From contig NZ_CP031413.1 in the NCBI RefSeq assembly GCF_003367355.1, forward strand, positions 496,001 to 560,000: a DNA stretch of 64,000 nt. The letters are read 5' to 3'. The position numbers and the translations under genes were made by a program. Position 1 is the stretch's first letter, and the number at the start of each line of letters is the position of its first letter. Positions 15,010 through 21,884 of this stretch are shown piece after piece. The notes below the pieces were generated by a model. It worked only from the letters and a program-made list of their open reading frames with translations. It was not told the DNA's origin and did not search any database. This DNA comes from Lysobacter sp. TY2-98 (lineage in GTDB: Bacteria > Pseudomonadota > Gammaproteobacteria > Xanthomonadales > Xanthomonadaceae).

Positions 15010-15792
15010 CTAGAGGTGAGCGATGAGCGCATTGATGTTCTCTAGCAAGGCGTCGTAGTCAGCCTTGTACTGAGGATTGCGGACCTCTTTGGGTCGCATG
15101 ACCAAGCCCTTTTCTGCGGCGTGGAGCGTGTCGCCCTCCCTGCGGTGCCAAATGAGCTGGGTGATGTCCGCCATCATGGACTTGGCAGCCTCGACATTCC
15201 GAGGTGCATTTATGCAGTACCGCCACGAGCCTAAGACGATATCCATGGCCGAGCTAAGGTGCGACGCGTTAATGCTTGTTGACGAAAATAGTGTGATGCG
15301 ATCTAGGAGGACGGCTGGATCGTCAGGGAAGGAAAGCCCGCCCGAAAACTTCTGGGCCAGATAGCTAAATTCCATCCCGTCAGGCAGGCGGTCCATGGCG
15401 ACAATGCCATACGATCCTTCCACGGTAAGGAAGTAGTTGAATTTGCCTATGACGTGATCCGCGCCCCACTCAACGACCTGTTGAATTGGCTGATTTCGAG
15501 CAATCTGGTGGTGCACCACGTATGCGATGAACCTGCAGCTGTGGGCTATGCAAGCGGCAATTACTTGACGCTTTGCATCAGTAGCTTCAGCTAGGGTGAC
15601 ATGCTCGGGCCGGCTGTTCGTATCAAACTTCAGTGCATCTGCCGGCGCGTATGAATGGTTGGACCGAATCTCAGCGATCGCGGCGTGTAAAGCAGGCACG
15701 CTACTCATTGGAACAATGAGGCCGCCATACACGAAGAAGCGCGCGTCATCGGAGTGCGCTCTATTTGTTTCGTCGGTCAGGAGAATGAACAT
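15010..15792 (-). CDS. Cassette 15: DUF3800-like protein
   Basis: 260 residues, ATG at 15792, the largest cassette protein. The opening MFILLTDETNRA followed by VYGGLIVP matches the DUF3800 layout (a D-E pair in the first strand, then a gly-gly strand), and HLSSAMDIVLGSWRY near residue 180 matches its late x-x-A-D-x-x-x-G helix. DUF3800 proteins have an RNase H-like fold and often travel with mobile or defence genes; activity is unproven. Here the usual DESG is DETN, so an active site is uncertain. Confidence 0.7.
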   Translation of the reverse strand: MFILLTDETNRAHSDDARFFVYGGLIVPMSSVPALHAAIAEIRSNHSYAPADALKFDTNSRPEHVTLAEATDAKRQVIAACIAHSCRFIAYVVHHQIARNQPIQQVVEWGADHVIGKFNYFLTVEGSYGIVAMDRLPDGMEFSYLAQKFSGGLSFPDDPAVLLDRITLFSSTSINASHLSSAMDIVLGSWRYCINAPRNVEAAKSMMADITQLIWHRREGDTLHAAEKGLVMRPKEVRNPQYKADYDALLENINALIAHL

Positions 15793-15796
15793 GGGG

Positions 15797-15856
15797 GCCT
15801 AACACCTGAGTTAAGCCGCGCCGCGAAGCGGCGTCGGCTTGGACGAATTGTTAGGC
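15797..15856 (-). repeat. attC of cassette 14
   Basis: Heptamers gcctaac / gttaggc, standard core. Confidence 0.95.
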
Positions 15857-15888
15857 GGCTCAGCCCACGACTGCCACATTTTCACCTG

Positions 15889-16269
15889 TTACCCGACAGC
15901 CAAGAAGCCCGCCGGCCCTTCAATCTGCCACGCCTCGTAGCCGCTCGAATCAGCGATTACCTGGAACGTGAGGTTGCCGAGCACGACGGTCAGATCTCTG
16001 GTGCCGGCGGATGCCAGCAACGACGACACAGGCTTACCGACAAGGGCTGCCGCGAGCTCAGGGATGGCGCGCACCGGTGATGCCCGCCCAAAAAGCTGCC
16101 CCTCGTCGCCGCTGGTGAGCACTAGGCAGTCATCCGACAGAAGGCGCCAGAGCGACTCAACTTGGATGCGATACCCACCGGAGAGCCTAAGCACGCACGG
16201 CAGGGCCTCCCACTGCTCGACGGCCTCGACGGTGAGGTTCAAAAGCTGCGCTGTCCACGAACTGTCCAT
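15889..16269 (-). CDS. Cassette 14: soluble protein, possibly DUF6188-like
   Basis: 126 residues from the ATG at 16269 (MDSSWTAQLLNL). Beta-rich, with the ending SGYEAWQIEGPAGFLAVG, which recalls the YExWxIxGP motif of small DUF6188-type proteins. The assignment is from memory and tentative. No signal or membrane segments. The stop lies 32 nt upstream of attC. Terminal repeat GTTAGGCGGCT. Confidence 0.72.
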   Translation of the reverse strand: MDSSWTAQLLNLTVEAVEQWEALPCVLRLSGGYRIQVESLWRLLSDDCLVLTSGDEGQLFGRASPVRAIPELAAALVGKPVSSLLASAGTRDLTVVLGNLTFQVIADSSGYEAWQIEGPAGFLAVG

Positions 16270-16274
16270 TAGCC

Positions 16275-16334
16275 GCCTAACACCTGAGTTAAGCCGCGCC
16301 GCGAAGCGGCGTCGGCTTGGACGAATTGTTAGGC
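16275..16334 (-). repeat. attC of cassette 13
   Basis: Heptamers gcctaac / gttaggc, standard core. Confidence 0.95.
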
Positions 16335-16335
16335 C

Positions 16336-16677
16336 TTAGCGGATCCATGCCAGCGTTTGGCCGAGATAACAGTTGCCCCGCATGGCCAGATGACCGGCGC
16401 TAACGGAAGTTTCGAAATAGCGGACCTGATCGCCGGACCGAAGCCTGGCGCGAAGCTCCTGCCAGCCGAGCTCGCCAGAAGCTTCACGTTCTACCGACGT
16501 AACCGATACGAGTTGGCCCAGCTTAACCACGTTCTTGGGCATGGAAGCACACACGAAAGGTTCAACAGCTCGCTCAGGGGTGGACCAGCGGACGTAGCTG
16601 CCGACGGCGAGCGCTGCTAAGCCGGCCAATGCAGCGCTTAGCGCCGCGACGCGACGAGCCTTTGGTTGGAGTGCCAT
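16336..16677 (-). CDS. Cassette 13: membrane-anchored protein
   Basis: 113 residues from the ATG at 16677 (MALQPKARRV). One N-terminal helix (about 11-30), then a soluble part with two cysteines, probably facing the periplasm. The leader GTTAGGCCTTAGACCAA is identical to that of cassette 29. No family recognised. Confidence 0.72.
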   Translation of the reverse strand: MALQPKARRVAALSAALAGLAALAVGSYVRWSTPERAVEPFVCASMPKNVVKLGQLVSVTSVEREASGELGWQELRARLRSGDQVRYFETSVSAGHLAMRGNCYLGQTLAWIR

Positions 16678-16692
16678 CGAAGTTGGTCTAAG

Positions 16693-16752
16693 GCCTAACA
16701 CCTGAGTTAAGCCGCGCCGCGAAGCGGCGTCGGCTTGGACGAATTGTTAGAG
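16693..16752 (-). repeat. attC of cassette 12
   Basis: Heptamers gcctaac / gttagag; gttagag is matched by ctctaac at the far end of its cassette. Supplies the stop of the 16747-17163 ORF. Confidence 0.95.
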
Positions 16753-17163
16753 GGCACCGACACGACTGTGCCAACTGTGAGTTTCGGCCAGACGGCCACG
16801 GTACTCCCGCTCTGCAGTCGTGACGAGCGAATTTACGTCGAAGTTGAACGAGACGACTCTTTTGCGATTGGTAGCTAAAAGGTCAGTGCGGATATCCGCT
16901 TCCACTATGGCTTTGGAGATTGCCGCGATCGGTATGCTCAGCTGTTCCAAGCGCGCCGAAAACCACGCCTGCAGTTCATGGGCGATGAAGAGGTGCGGCT
17001 CGGCACCGCTGGAGTGGGTTGCGTGACCCCTAAGTACATCGATCTCAAGCCTGCCATCTGGCAGGTTGGCTAGTGATTCCAAGTCGTCGCCCATGCGCCA
17101 GCCAACGAGCATCGGACAAAGAGTGTTGGCGATGTCTTGCAGCACTTTGCGACGCACTGGCAC
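16747..17163 (-). CDS. Cassette 12: soluble protein, GTG start
   Basis: 138 residues from a GTG at 17163 (MPVRRKVLQDIA), four bases past the R' heptamer; AGAGGGCA may act as ribosome site. No signal or helix bundle evident. The body alternates strands and helices (LPDGRLEIDVLRGHATHSSG, FDVNSLVTTAEREY). No family recognised. The stop comes from attC. Confidence 0.7.
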   Translation of the reverse strand: MPVRRKVLQDIANTLCPMLVGWRMGDDLESLANLPDGRLEIDVLRGHATHSSGAEPHLFIAHELQAWFSARLEQLSIPIAAISKAIVEADIRTDLLATNRKRVVSFNFDVNSLVTTAEREYRGRLAETHSWHSRVGAL

Positions 17164-17167
17164 TGCC

Positions 17168-17227
17168 CTCTAACACCTGAGTTAAGCCGCGCCACGAAGT
17201 GGCGTCGGCTTGGACGAATTGTTAGCT
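17168..17227 (-). repeat. attC of cassette 11 (cacgaagtg variant)
   Basis: Heptamers ctctaac / gttagct; carries the same paired stem change as the attC of cassette 20. Confidence 0.95.
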
Positions 17228-17611
17228 GCCAGACGACAGCAGCGGGTTGCGCTCATCGAAGCCGGCTGAGAGGTCGGGCATTTCACCGGCGAAGAAGCCC
17301 TCAAACACCTACTGAAGCCGCTCTTTAGCCTCGTAGAGCTTCTCGGGCTCCATGTTTTTGATTGTGTAGACATCGTTCGGATCGAGGTGTGCAGCTAAGA
17401 GGCTGAAAGTAGCGCTGAAGAGCCGAAATGCTCGTCGGCGTAGCTCCGGATCGGAGCCGACCGCGCCGACAAGTTGAAACAGCGCCCATTCCACTTTCCA
17501 GTACTCGTCCTGTGACCAGGTTGCATCCTCGTATAGACATGCCCTGAAGGAAGTTTCGTCGAACTCGCCGGACCACGGGTGGTTTCTCGCAATTACCGTG
17601 TAGGCATCCAT
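17222..17611 (-). pseudogene. Cassette 11: nonsense-broken copy of cassette 20
   Basis: Same 129-codon frame as 12,733-13,122 from the ATG at 17611. A TTG-to-TAG change at codon 101 (after ERLQ, at 17,309) ends the protein at 100 residues, losing the last 29. Three other base differences are visible over about 390 bp (one Phe-to-Leu, one in the Arg/Ala region, one silent). The matching attC variant shows that the cassette and its attC were duplicated as a unit and that decay followed. Confidence 0.88.
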
Positions 17612-17614
17612 GGC

Positions 17615-17674
17615 AGCTAACACCTGAGTTAAGCCGCGCCGCGAAGCGGCGTCGGCTTGGACGAATTGTTAGCG
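17615..17674 (-). repeat. attC of cassette 10
   Basis: Heptamers agctaac / gttagcg, standard core. Confidence 0.95.
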
Positions 17675-17683
17675 CCCATGCTA

Positions 17684-18103
17684 CTAGCGGACCGGTGGCA
17701 AGGTGACGACGCGAACTTGAGATATTTGCCCGACACCTGGGTTACGCCCGTGCGAATCAAAGTAGACGATCGGACCGTACGTGGCGAAATAGGCGCCGCC
17801 CACTTCAAAAGTGTCTTGAACGACGACCAGGCGGTATCCGCGTCCGACGTAGTGCTGGCCCAAGAACTGCTTGACCTTAGGCGGCGCCACGCTACGGGCG
17901 TGGACAGGGCGGCTGCCAGCCAGGACGGCGCAGACGTCCTCTTGTGCCTCAAGGATCGCCCGGCGGGCGTCGGCGGGCAGGTCACGATCCTCCATGCCGG
18001 CAATGGGGCTGCACGGCGTGAACCGCTGACGCGACTCTGCATCTTGTTTGGGGGCGCAGCCGAGTAGTGCAGTTGCCACCACAAGTGCCAAGAAGGGCTT
18101 CAT
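17684..18103 (-). CDS. Cassette 10: lipoprotein, unknown
   Basis: 139 residues from the ATG at 18103. MKPFLALVVATALLGC gives a lipobox with Cys16. The mature part includes two cysteines (FTPCSP, DVCAVL) and a beta-rich C-terminus. The ATG is part of the 13-nt terminal repeat GTTAGCGCCCATG; its complement lies just past the TGA stop. No family recognised. Confidence 0.8.
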   Translation of the reverse strand: MKPFLALVVATALLGCAPKQDAESRQRFTPCSPIAGMEDRDLPADARRAILEAQEDVCAVLAGSRPVHARSVAPPKVKQFLGQHYVGRGYRLVVVQDTFEVGGAYFATYGPIVYFDSHGRNPGVGQISQVRVVTLPPVR

Positions 18104-18106
18104 GGG

Positions 18107-18166
18107 CGCTAACACCTGAGTTAAGCCGCGCCGCGAAGCGGCGTCGGCTTGGACGAATTGTTAGGC
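18107..18166 (-). repeat. attC of cassette 9
   Basis: Heptamers cgctaac / gttaggc, standard core. Confidence 0.95.
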
Positions 18167-18469
18167 CTACAGCGACTTAGGGTCAGGGAAGTCTTCGTAG
18201 CCGGCATACATGGCATACCCAGCGTAGCTCGCGTAAGGGGCGTATCCGCCGCGCCTACCGTACGGGCTAAAGCCATAGCCTTGCCAGCCCTTCTTGCTGA
18301 GGCACGTGCTAAGCCAAGTGTCATTCATGACTTCGCCGAGGTAGTTGCCTCTTGGGCCATAGATGTCTGTGCCCTGCAGCTTGCCGACGTGCTTTCCGTC
18401 GTACGTCCAAAGGTCTTCGCCTTCGAGATACCCGAAGCACTTACCGCTCCACGTCCACATCCAGACCAT
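18167..18469 (-). CDS. Cassette 9: 4-fold beta-flower-like repeat protein
   Basis: 100 residues from the ATG at 18469. The first half consists of four similar strand-turn units (WSGKCFGYLEGEDLWTYDG, GKHVGKLQGTDIYG, RGNYLGEV), matching the pattern of the small 4-fold beta-flower family (G-x-x-x-G-y-i-x-x-x-x-i-y-x-x-x-G). The second half is a Gly/Tyr/Ala-rich low-complexity tail (YAPYASYAGYAMYAGYE). Function of the family is unknown. The TAG stop abuts the attC. Confidence 0.72.
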   Translation of the reverse strand: MVWMWTWSGKCFGYLEGEDLWTYDGKHVGKLQGTDIYGPRGNYLGEVMNDTWLSTCLSKKGWQGYGFSPYGRRGGYAPYASYAGYAMYAGYEDFPDPKSL

Positions 18470-18487
18470 AGCGATCTCCCCATGTAG

Positions 18488-18547
18488 GCCTAACACCTGA
18501 GTTAAGCCGCGCCGCGAAGCGGCGTCGGCTTGGACGAATTGTTAGGC
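18488..18547 (-). repeat. attC of cassette 8
   Basis: Heptamers gcctaac / gttaggc, standard core. Confidence 0.95.
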
Positions 18548-18868
18548 CTACGGTAGCAACTCTTCGGCCCCAACGCCGCTCGGCCACGTTTCCGGCTGAA
18601 AGGAAACAACCGCAGAAGGCGCGAACGATTTAAGTTCACCCGCTAGAGCACGGCCGGTGGAATTGAACGCCTCGAGCTCCGACGCATTCCACTCTTTGCG
18701 GTTCCAGTACCGCTCTATCCAAGCATCGAATGCGTCACCGAGCGCCTGAGGCAGTGAGAGATCGGCGTGTTCGACCATGCCGTGGCGAAATGGCCCGATA
18801 TCTCCATCCGCCCAGATGCCGGATGAGCCGTAGTCAGCCATGACGCGAAGCTTCGGTTGCGATGACAT
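18548..18868 (-). CDS. Cassette 8: soluble acidic protein
   Basis: 106 residues from the ATG at 18868 (MSSQPKLRVMADYGSSG). An N-terminal strand-turn with GSSGIWADGDIG, then a helical LPQALGDAFDAWIERYWN region. The size and layout are common among small immunity-type proteins; not assigned. The TAG stop directly follows attC. Terminal repeat 9 nt. Confidence 0.74.
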   Translation of the reverse strand: MSSQPKLRVMADYGSSGIWADGDIGPFRHGMVEHADLSLPQALGDAFDAWIERYWNRKEWNASELEAFNSTGRALAGELKSFAPSAVVSFQPETWPSGVGAEELLP

Positions 18869-18878
18869 TTGTTCGGAG

Positions 18879-18938
18879 GCCTAACACCTGAGTTAAGCCG
18901 CGCCGCGAAGCGGCGTCGGCTTGGACGAATTGTTAGGC
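18879..18938 (-). repeat. attC of cassette 7
   Basis: Heptamers gcctaac / gttaggc, standard core, unlike the attC of its relative cassette 43. Confidence 0.95.
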
Positions 18939-19318
18939 GCAACGATACCGCTGCGGAGCACGATCTAGAAGCTAGGACAGGGGAGGGCGCCGCGACGACG
19001 CCTGCCTGGGCTGCCGGGAGCGAAACGCCCGCGATAGGAATCAACAGCGCCCGCGAAGTGCCACCCGACGCGACGGCGGAGCGCGAAAGATCGGGCGCTG
19101 CGGTCATGCCCGCCGAGCACGTGGCCAGCGACGCTGCCGGCTGGCAGTTGGGCGCGATTCGGTGTGACCGAAGACGGCTTGGAATCGGTGAGCTGTGCGC
19201 GACAGCGGGCAGCGATGCGATGAGCTTGAGATGGACTGCGGCGCGAGAGATTACGAGTGAAGCCGCGTGCAACGCAGGCGGCGCAACGCGTTAACCTCTC
19301 AGAGCATTTTCAGCTGAT
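18939..19318 (-). other. Cassette 7: ORF-less family member
   Basis: Closely similar to the adjacent cassette 6 along its whole length, and to cassette 43 mainly at the two ends. A shared frame (VHLKLIASLPA onward) is open but has no start with RBS. A GCCGC/GCGGC hairpin lies near the attI-side end. Most likely non-coding or decayed. Confidence 0.6.
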
Positions 19319-19378
19319 GCCTAACACCTGAGTTAAGCCGCGCCGCGAAGCGGCGTCGGCTTGGACGAATTGTTAGGC
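19319..19378 (-). repeat. attC of cassette 6
   Basis: Heptamers gcctaac / gttaggc, standard core. Confidence 0.95.
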
Positions 19379-19757
19379 GCAACGATACCGCTGCGGAGCA
19401 CGATCTAGAAGCTAGGACAGGGAAGAGCGCCGCGACGACGCCTGCCTGGGCTGCCGGGAGCGAAACGCCCGCGATAGGAATCAGTGGCGCCCGCGAAGTG
19501 CCACCCGACCCGATGGCGGCGCGGGAAAGATCGGGCGCTGCGGTCATGCCCGCCGAGCACGCGGCCTGCGACGCTGCCGCCTGACAGTCGGGCGCGATTC
19601 CGTGTGACCGAAGACGGCTTGGAATCGGTGAGCTGCGCGCGAAAGCGGGCAGCGATGCGATGAGCTTGAGATGGACGATGCGCGAGAGATTGCGAGTGAA
19701 GCCGCGTGCAACGCAGGCGGCGCAACGCGCCAACCTCTCAGAGCATTCTCAGCTGAT
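19379..19757 (-). other. Cassette 6: ORF-less family member
   Basis: Tandem neighbour and near-copy of cassette 7. The open frame found in all three relatives lacks any ATG upstream of VHLKLIAS here, which argues against a conserved protein. The ends of the cassette match each other over only the 7-nt core. Confidence 0.6.
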
Positions 19758-19817
19758 GCCTAACACCTGAGTTAAGCCGCGCCGCGAAGCGGCGTCGGCT
19801 TGGACGAATTGTTAGGC
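19758..19817 (-). repeat. attC of cassette 5
   Basis: Heptamers gcctaac / gttaggc, standard core. Supplies the stop of the 19812-20195 ORF. Confidence 0.95.
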
Positions 19818-20195
19818 CTCAGCCGGAACAAGGCTGCCGAGCCCAATACAGTTCTTCTGAGTGCAACCGTACCAGACGGTTTCATTGAACTCGCATTCGC
19901 CCTGCAGATTATCCGGACCGAAGGTGCAGTCCTCGAACCGACAGTCGACGAATCGGCACCCGGAGAAAATGGCTCCGCGAAAGGCGCAGCCGGTAAAGGT
20001 GCAGCCAACGAACAGGCCCAAGTTGAAATGTGGCCAGTACCAATCAATTCCGTGAAGAGTGCAGAACAAGAAGGCCGAGCCGATGTGGCCCCCTTCGATC
20101 GACGGAACGGCCAGTTCGCAGTAGCGCAAGACAGAATCATCGAGGAGCTTCGACAGCTCCGATGCTTCTGTGACGAGCGCTTGTTCCTTCAACAT
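19812..20195 (-). CDS. Cassette 5: pentapeptide-repeat protein
   Basis: 127 residues from the ATG at 20195 (MLKEQALVT). The central part shows pentapeptide-repeat periodicity (A/C-x-F-x-G: CTFTGCAFRGAIFSGC, then CRFVDCRFEDC) over about residues 66-94, forming part of a right-handed quadrilateral beta-helix; Cys-rich. Family roles include gyrase protection and protein scaffolding; none can be inferred here. The stop comes from attC. Confidence 0.85.
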   Translation of the reverse strand: MLKEQALVTEASELSKLLDDSVLRYCELAVPSIEGGHIGSAFLFCTLHGIDWYWPHFNLGLFVGCTFTGCAFRGAIFSGCRFVDCRFEDCTFGPDNLQGECEFNETVWYGCTQKNCIGLGSLVPAEA

Positions 20196-20198
20196 GAG

Positions 20199-20258
20199 GC
20201 CTAACACCTGAGTTAAGCCGCGCCGCGAAGCGGCGTCGGCTTGGACGAATTGTTAGGG
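20199..20258 (-). repeat. attC of cassette 4
   Basis: Heptamers gcctaac / gttaggg, standard core. Translated by the hydrolase ORF. Confidence 0.95.
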
Positions 20259-20944
20259 CCCAAGCCTAGCGCAAACGCAGCAACGGCCTGAGCACTCTGT
20301 TGCGTTGCAGTTTGAAGTAGGAGATGCGGACCTAGGAGCGCGATTGTTTGGCACGAGGGTAGCGACTTCGCCAGCTCGGCGGAGGCTGAGGCTGCCAGCA
20401 GGCGATCGTTGTTGGCAGTGAGCTGCAGGACCGGCACGCGAATGCGGCCGAGCAGCTCCGAGACATCAACGCACATAGCCGCGGCCGCACGTAAGCGAAG
20501 AACAGCCGGAGTGACGGACTGCAGAGCTGCCGCGAGCTGGGCCTGCAAATGCGGCGTAGCCCACGCGCCGAGGAGCGCCCAAGACAGCAGGGGCATCGGT
20601 GGCCGCGCGGGTGCAAACCGGACTAACGGAGCGAGGGCTGAGATACCGCGCACGGGCGCGCGGGCAAACGTGGTGGAAAGAACGAGCCCGACGAGACCTG
20701 GGGGTGGTGCCGCAGCGATGCGAATAGCCAAAGGACCAGAGAACGATTCGCCGAGCAACACGAAAGGCCGCGACGACGGCAACTGTGCTCGAGCTAGCGG
20801 CTCCAACTCGTTGTAGCCGAGCGGGCGATCGCGTGGATACGCGATTGCATGAGCAGGAACGCCACGCTCGGCAACCGCCGAGCAGAATTCTTCCAGCAAA
20901 GAAGTTGTACCGTCGAGCCCGGGAAGAATCACGACTGCGGTCAT
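20213..20944 (-). CDS. Cassette 4: alpha/beta hydrolase with attC-encoded tail
   Basis: 243 residues, ATG at 20944. The oxyanion region LPGLDGTT (7-14) and nucleophile elbow GESFSG (65-70, Ser67) fit the alpha/beta-hydrolase fold. VLQLTANNDRLL (acid region) and LLGPHLLLQ (His) complete the expected order. It probably acts as an esterase or related hydrolase; the substrate is unknown. The last 13 residues come from attC. The terminal repeat GTTAGGGCCCAAG leads directly into its AGAGGCGAC ribosome site. Confidence 0.9.
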   Translation of the reverse strand: MTAVVILPGLDGTTSLLEEFCSAVAERGVPAHAIAYPRDRPLGYNELEPLARAQLPSSRPFVLLGESFSGPLAIRIAAAPPPGLVGLVLSTTFARAPVRGISALAPLVRFAPARPPMPLLSWALLGAWATPHLQAQLAAALQSVTPAVLRLRAAAAMCVDVSELLGRIRVPVLQLTANNDRLLAASASAELAKSLPSCQTIALLGPHLLLQTATQQSAQAVAAFALGLGPNNSSKPTPLRGAA

Positions 20945-20957
20945 GTCGCCTCTTGGG

Positions 20958-21017
20958 CCCTAACACCTGAGTTAAGCCGCGCCGCGAAGCGGCGTCGGCT
21001 TGGACGAATTGTTAGGG
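20958..21017 (-). repeat. attC of cassette 3
   Basis: Heptamers ccctaac / gttaggg, standard core. Supplies the stop of the 21012-21452 ORF. Confidence 0.95.
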
Positions 21018-21452
21018 GGCAATGCGGCGAACCACAAGTGGTGCCCCATTGTGCTGATCTATGGCCCGCAGGCTGATGCCCTGGGCATCTGCGCGAAACT
21101 CCACCGCAACGCGCGGTTCGCCGCGGCGGTCAGGCTTGAACCCAGAGATCTGGTAGTTGCCGAGAGTGTGATTGGCCTTGGCTACGGCCGCGCTTCCACG
21201 AAGCAGATGGACCGAGATTTGACCTTGTTGATCTTCTGCTGTGCTGAACGTCTGACGCGCGGTACACGGCAGCTTGCAGCCCTGCACCAGCAAAGGGGTG
21301 AAGACGCCACCGAGCGTCTCAATACCCACGGGCTCCAGCAGGACCCCGCTGGACGAGATTGCAGGCGAATTCGGCTCGGCGATAACCGTCGCGTCGTTCG
21401 CGACGCCACAGCCTGCCAAGAAGAGAAATGCTGCGCCGGCGACTGCCCTCAC
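21012..21452 (-). CDS. Cassette 3: lipoprotein with an Hsp70 substrate-binding-like domain
   Basis: 146 residues from a GTG at 21452 (GGGGGCAAG upstream). Signal peptide with lipobox FLAGC (Cys15). Residues about 38-140 follow the order of DnaK/HscA substrate-binding beta-sandwich motifs: GIETLGGVFTPLL (43-55), LPCTARQTFSTAED (61-74), a strand ending LLRG (83-86), the LGNY/ISGF pair (97-105), RGEPRVAVEFRADAQGI (110-126) and a final A-x-D-x-x-x-G (130-136). There is no ATPase domain and no helical lid. It would sit on a membrane surface outside the cytoplasm and might bind extended peptides. This is inferred from motif order; no activity is known. Confidence 0.8.
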   Translation of the reverse strand: MRAVAGAAFLFLAGCGVANDATVIAEPNSPAISSSGVLLEPVGIETLGGVFTPLLVQGCKLPCTARQTFSTAEDQQGQISVHLLRGSAAVAKANHTLGNYQISGFKPDRRGEPRVAVEFRADAQGISLRAIDQHNGAPLVVRRIAP

Positions 21453-21458
21453 CTTGCC

Positions 21459-21519
21459 CCCTAACACCGGAGTTAAGCCGGCGCCGCGAAGCGGCGTCGG
21501 CTTGAACGACTAGTTAGAG
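21459..21519 (-). repeat. attC of cassette 2 (divergent, 61 bp)
   Basis: Heptamers ccctaac / gttagag. Carries ccggagtt, an extra g in the stem (gccggcgccgc) and ttgaacgacta, features partly shared with the attC of cassette 43. Confidence 0.93.
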
Positions 21520-21814
21520 CCCACGCAGCCGAGATGCTGGCCCCGCTGCTCCACGAGGCAAAAGTGTGGCACGAAAGCGATGACCGCGAGCAAGGCGGAT
21601 CGGGGCGCCGCAGGCGCGCCGCAAGGCGAGGAAGACTGAGCTGCCGGACCGATGGCCGCCGGCAAGTTGGCGCTGCCGTTCGTAGAACAGCAACGACCTG
21701 ACGAATACGGAGCAGCGCGAGCTTGCAGCTATGAACCTGCAAACCGATGTGGCCGTAAGCCAAAAAATTTGGAAAAGCGATTCACCCGACAACCGCAATG
21801 CAAGCCGGCGTGGG
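21520..21814 (-). other. Cassette 2: no convincing ORF
   Basis: 295 bp. The minus-strand frame 21514-21798 begins only at a TTG (MRLSGESLFQIFWL) and has no RBS; the plus frame 21652-21903 runs into attC. An AT-richer patch (ccaaaaaatttgg at 21,760) is close to palindromic. The cassette ends match over 13 of 14 positions, with one mismatch inside the heptamer. Confidence 0.5.
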
Positions 21815-21874
21815 CGCTAACACCTGAGTTAAGCCGCGCCGCGAAGCGGCGTCGGCTTGGACGAATTGTTAGGC
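21815..21874 (-). repeat. attC of cassette 1
   Basis: Heptamers cgctaac / gttaggc, standard core; the attC nearest attI. Confidence 0.95.
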
Positions 21875-21884
21875 CACAACCCCG

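Noticed and set aside
124..21874. Regular ~60-bp repeats with unique spacers as a CRISPR array
   Set aside because: Spacers are 280-850 bp and contain genes, repeats end in RYYYAAC/GTTRRRY and an IntI gene flanks them: attC sites, not CRISPR.
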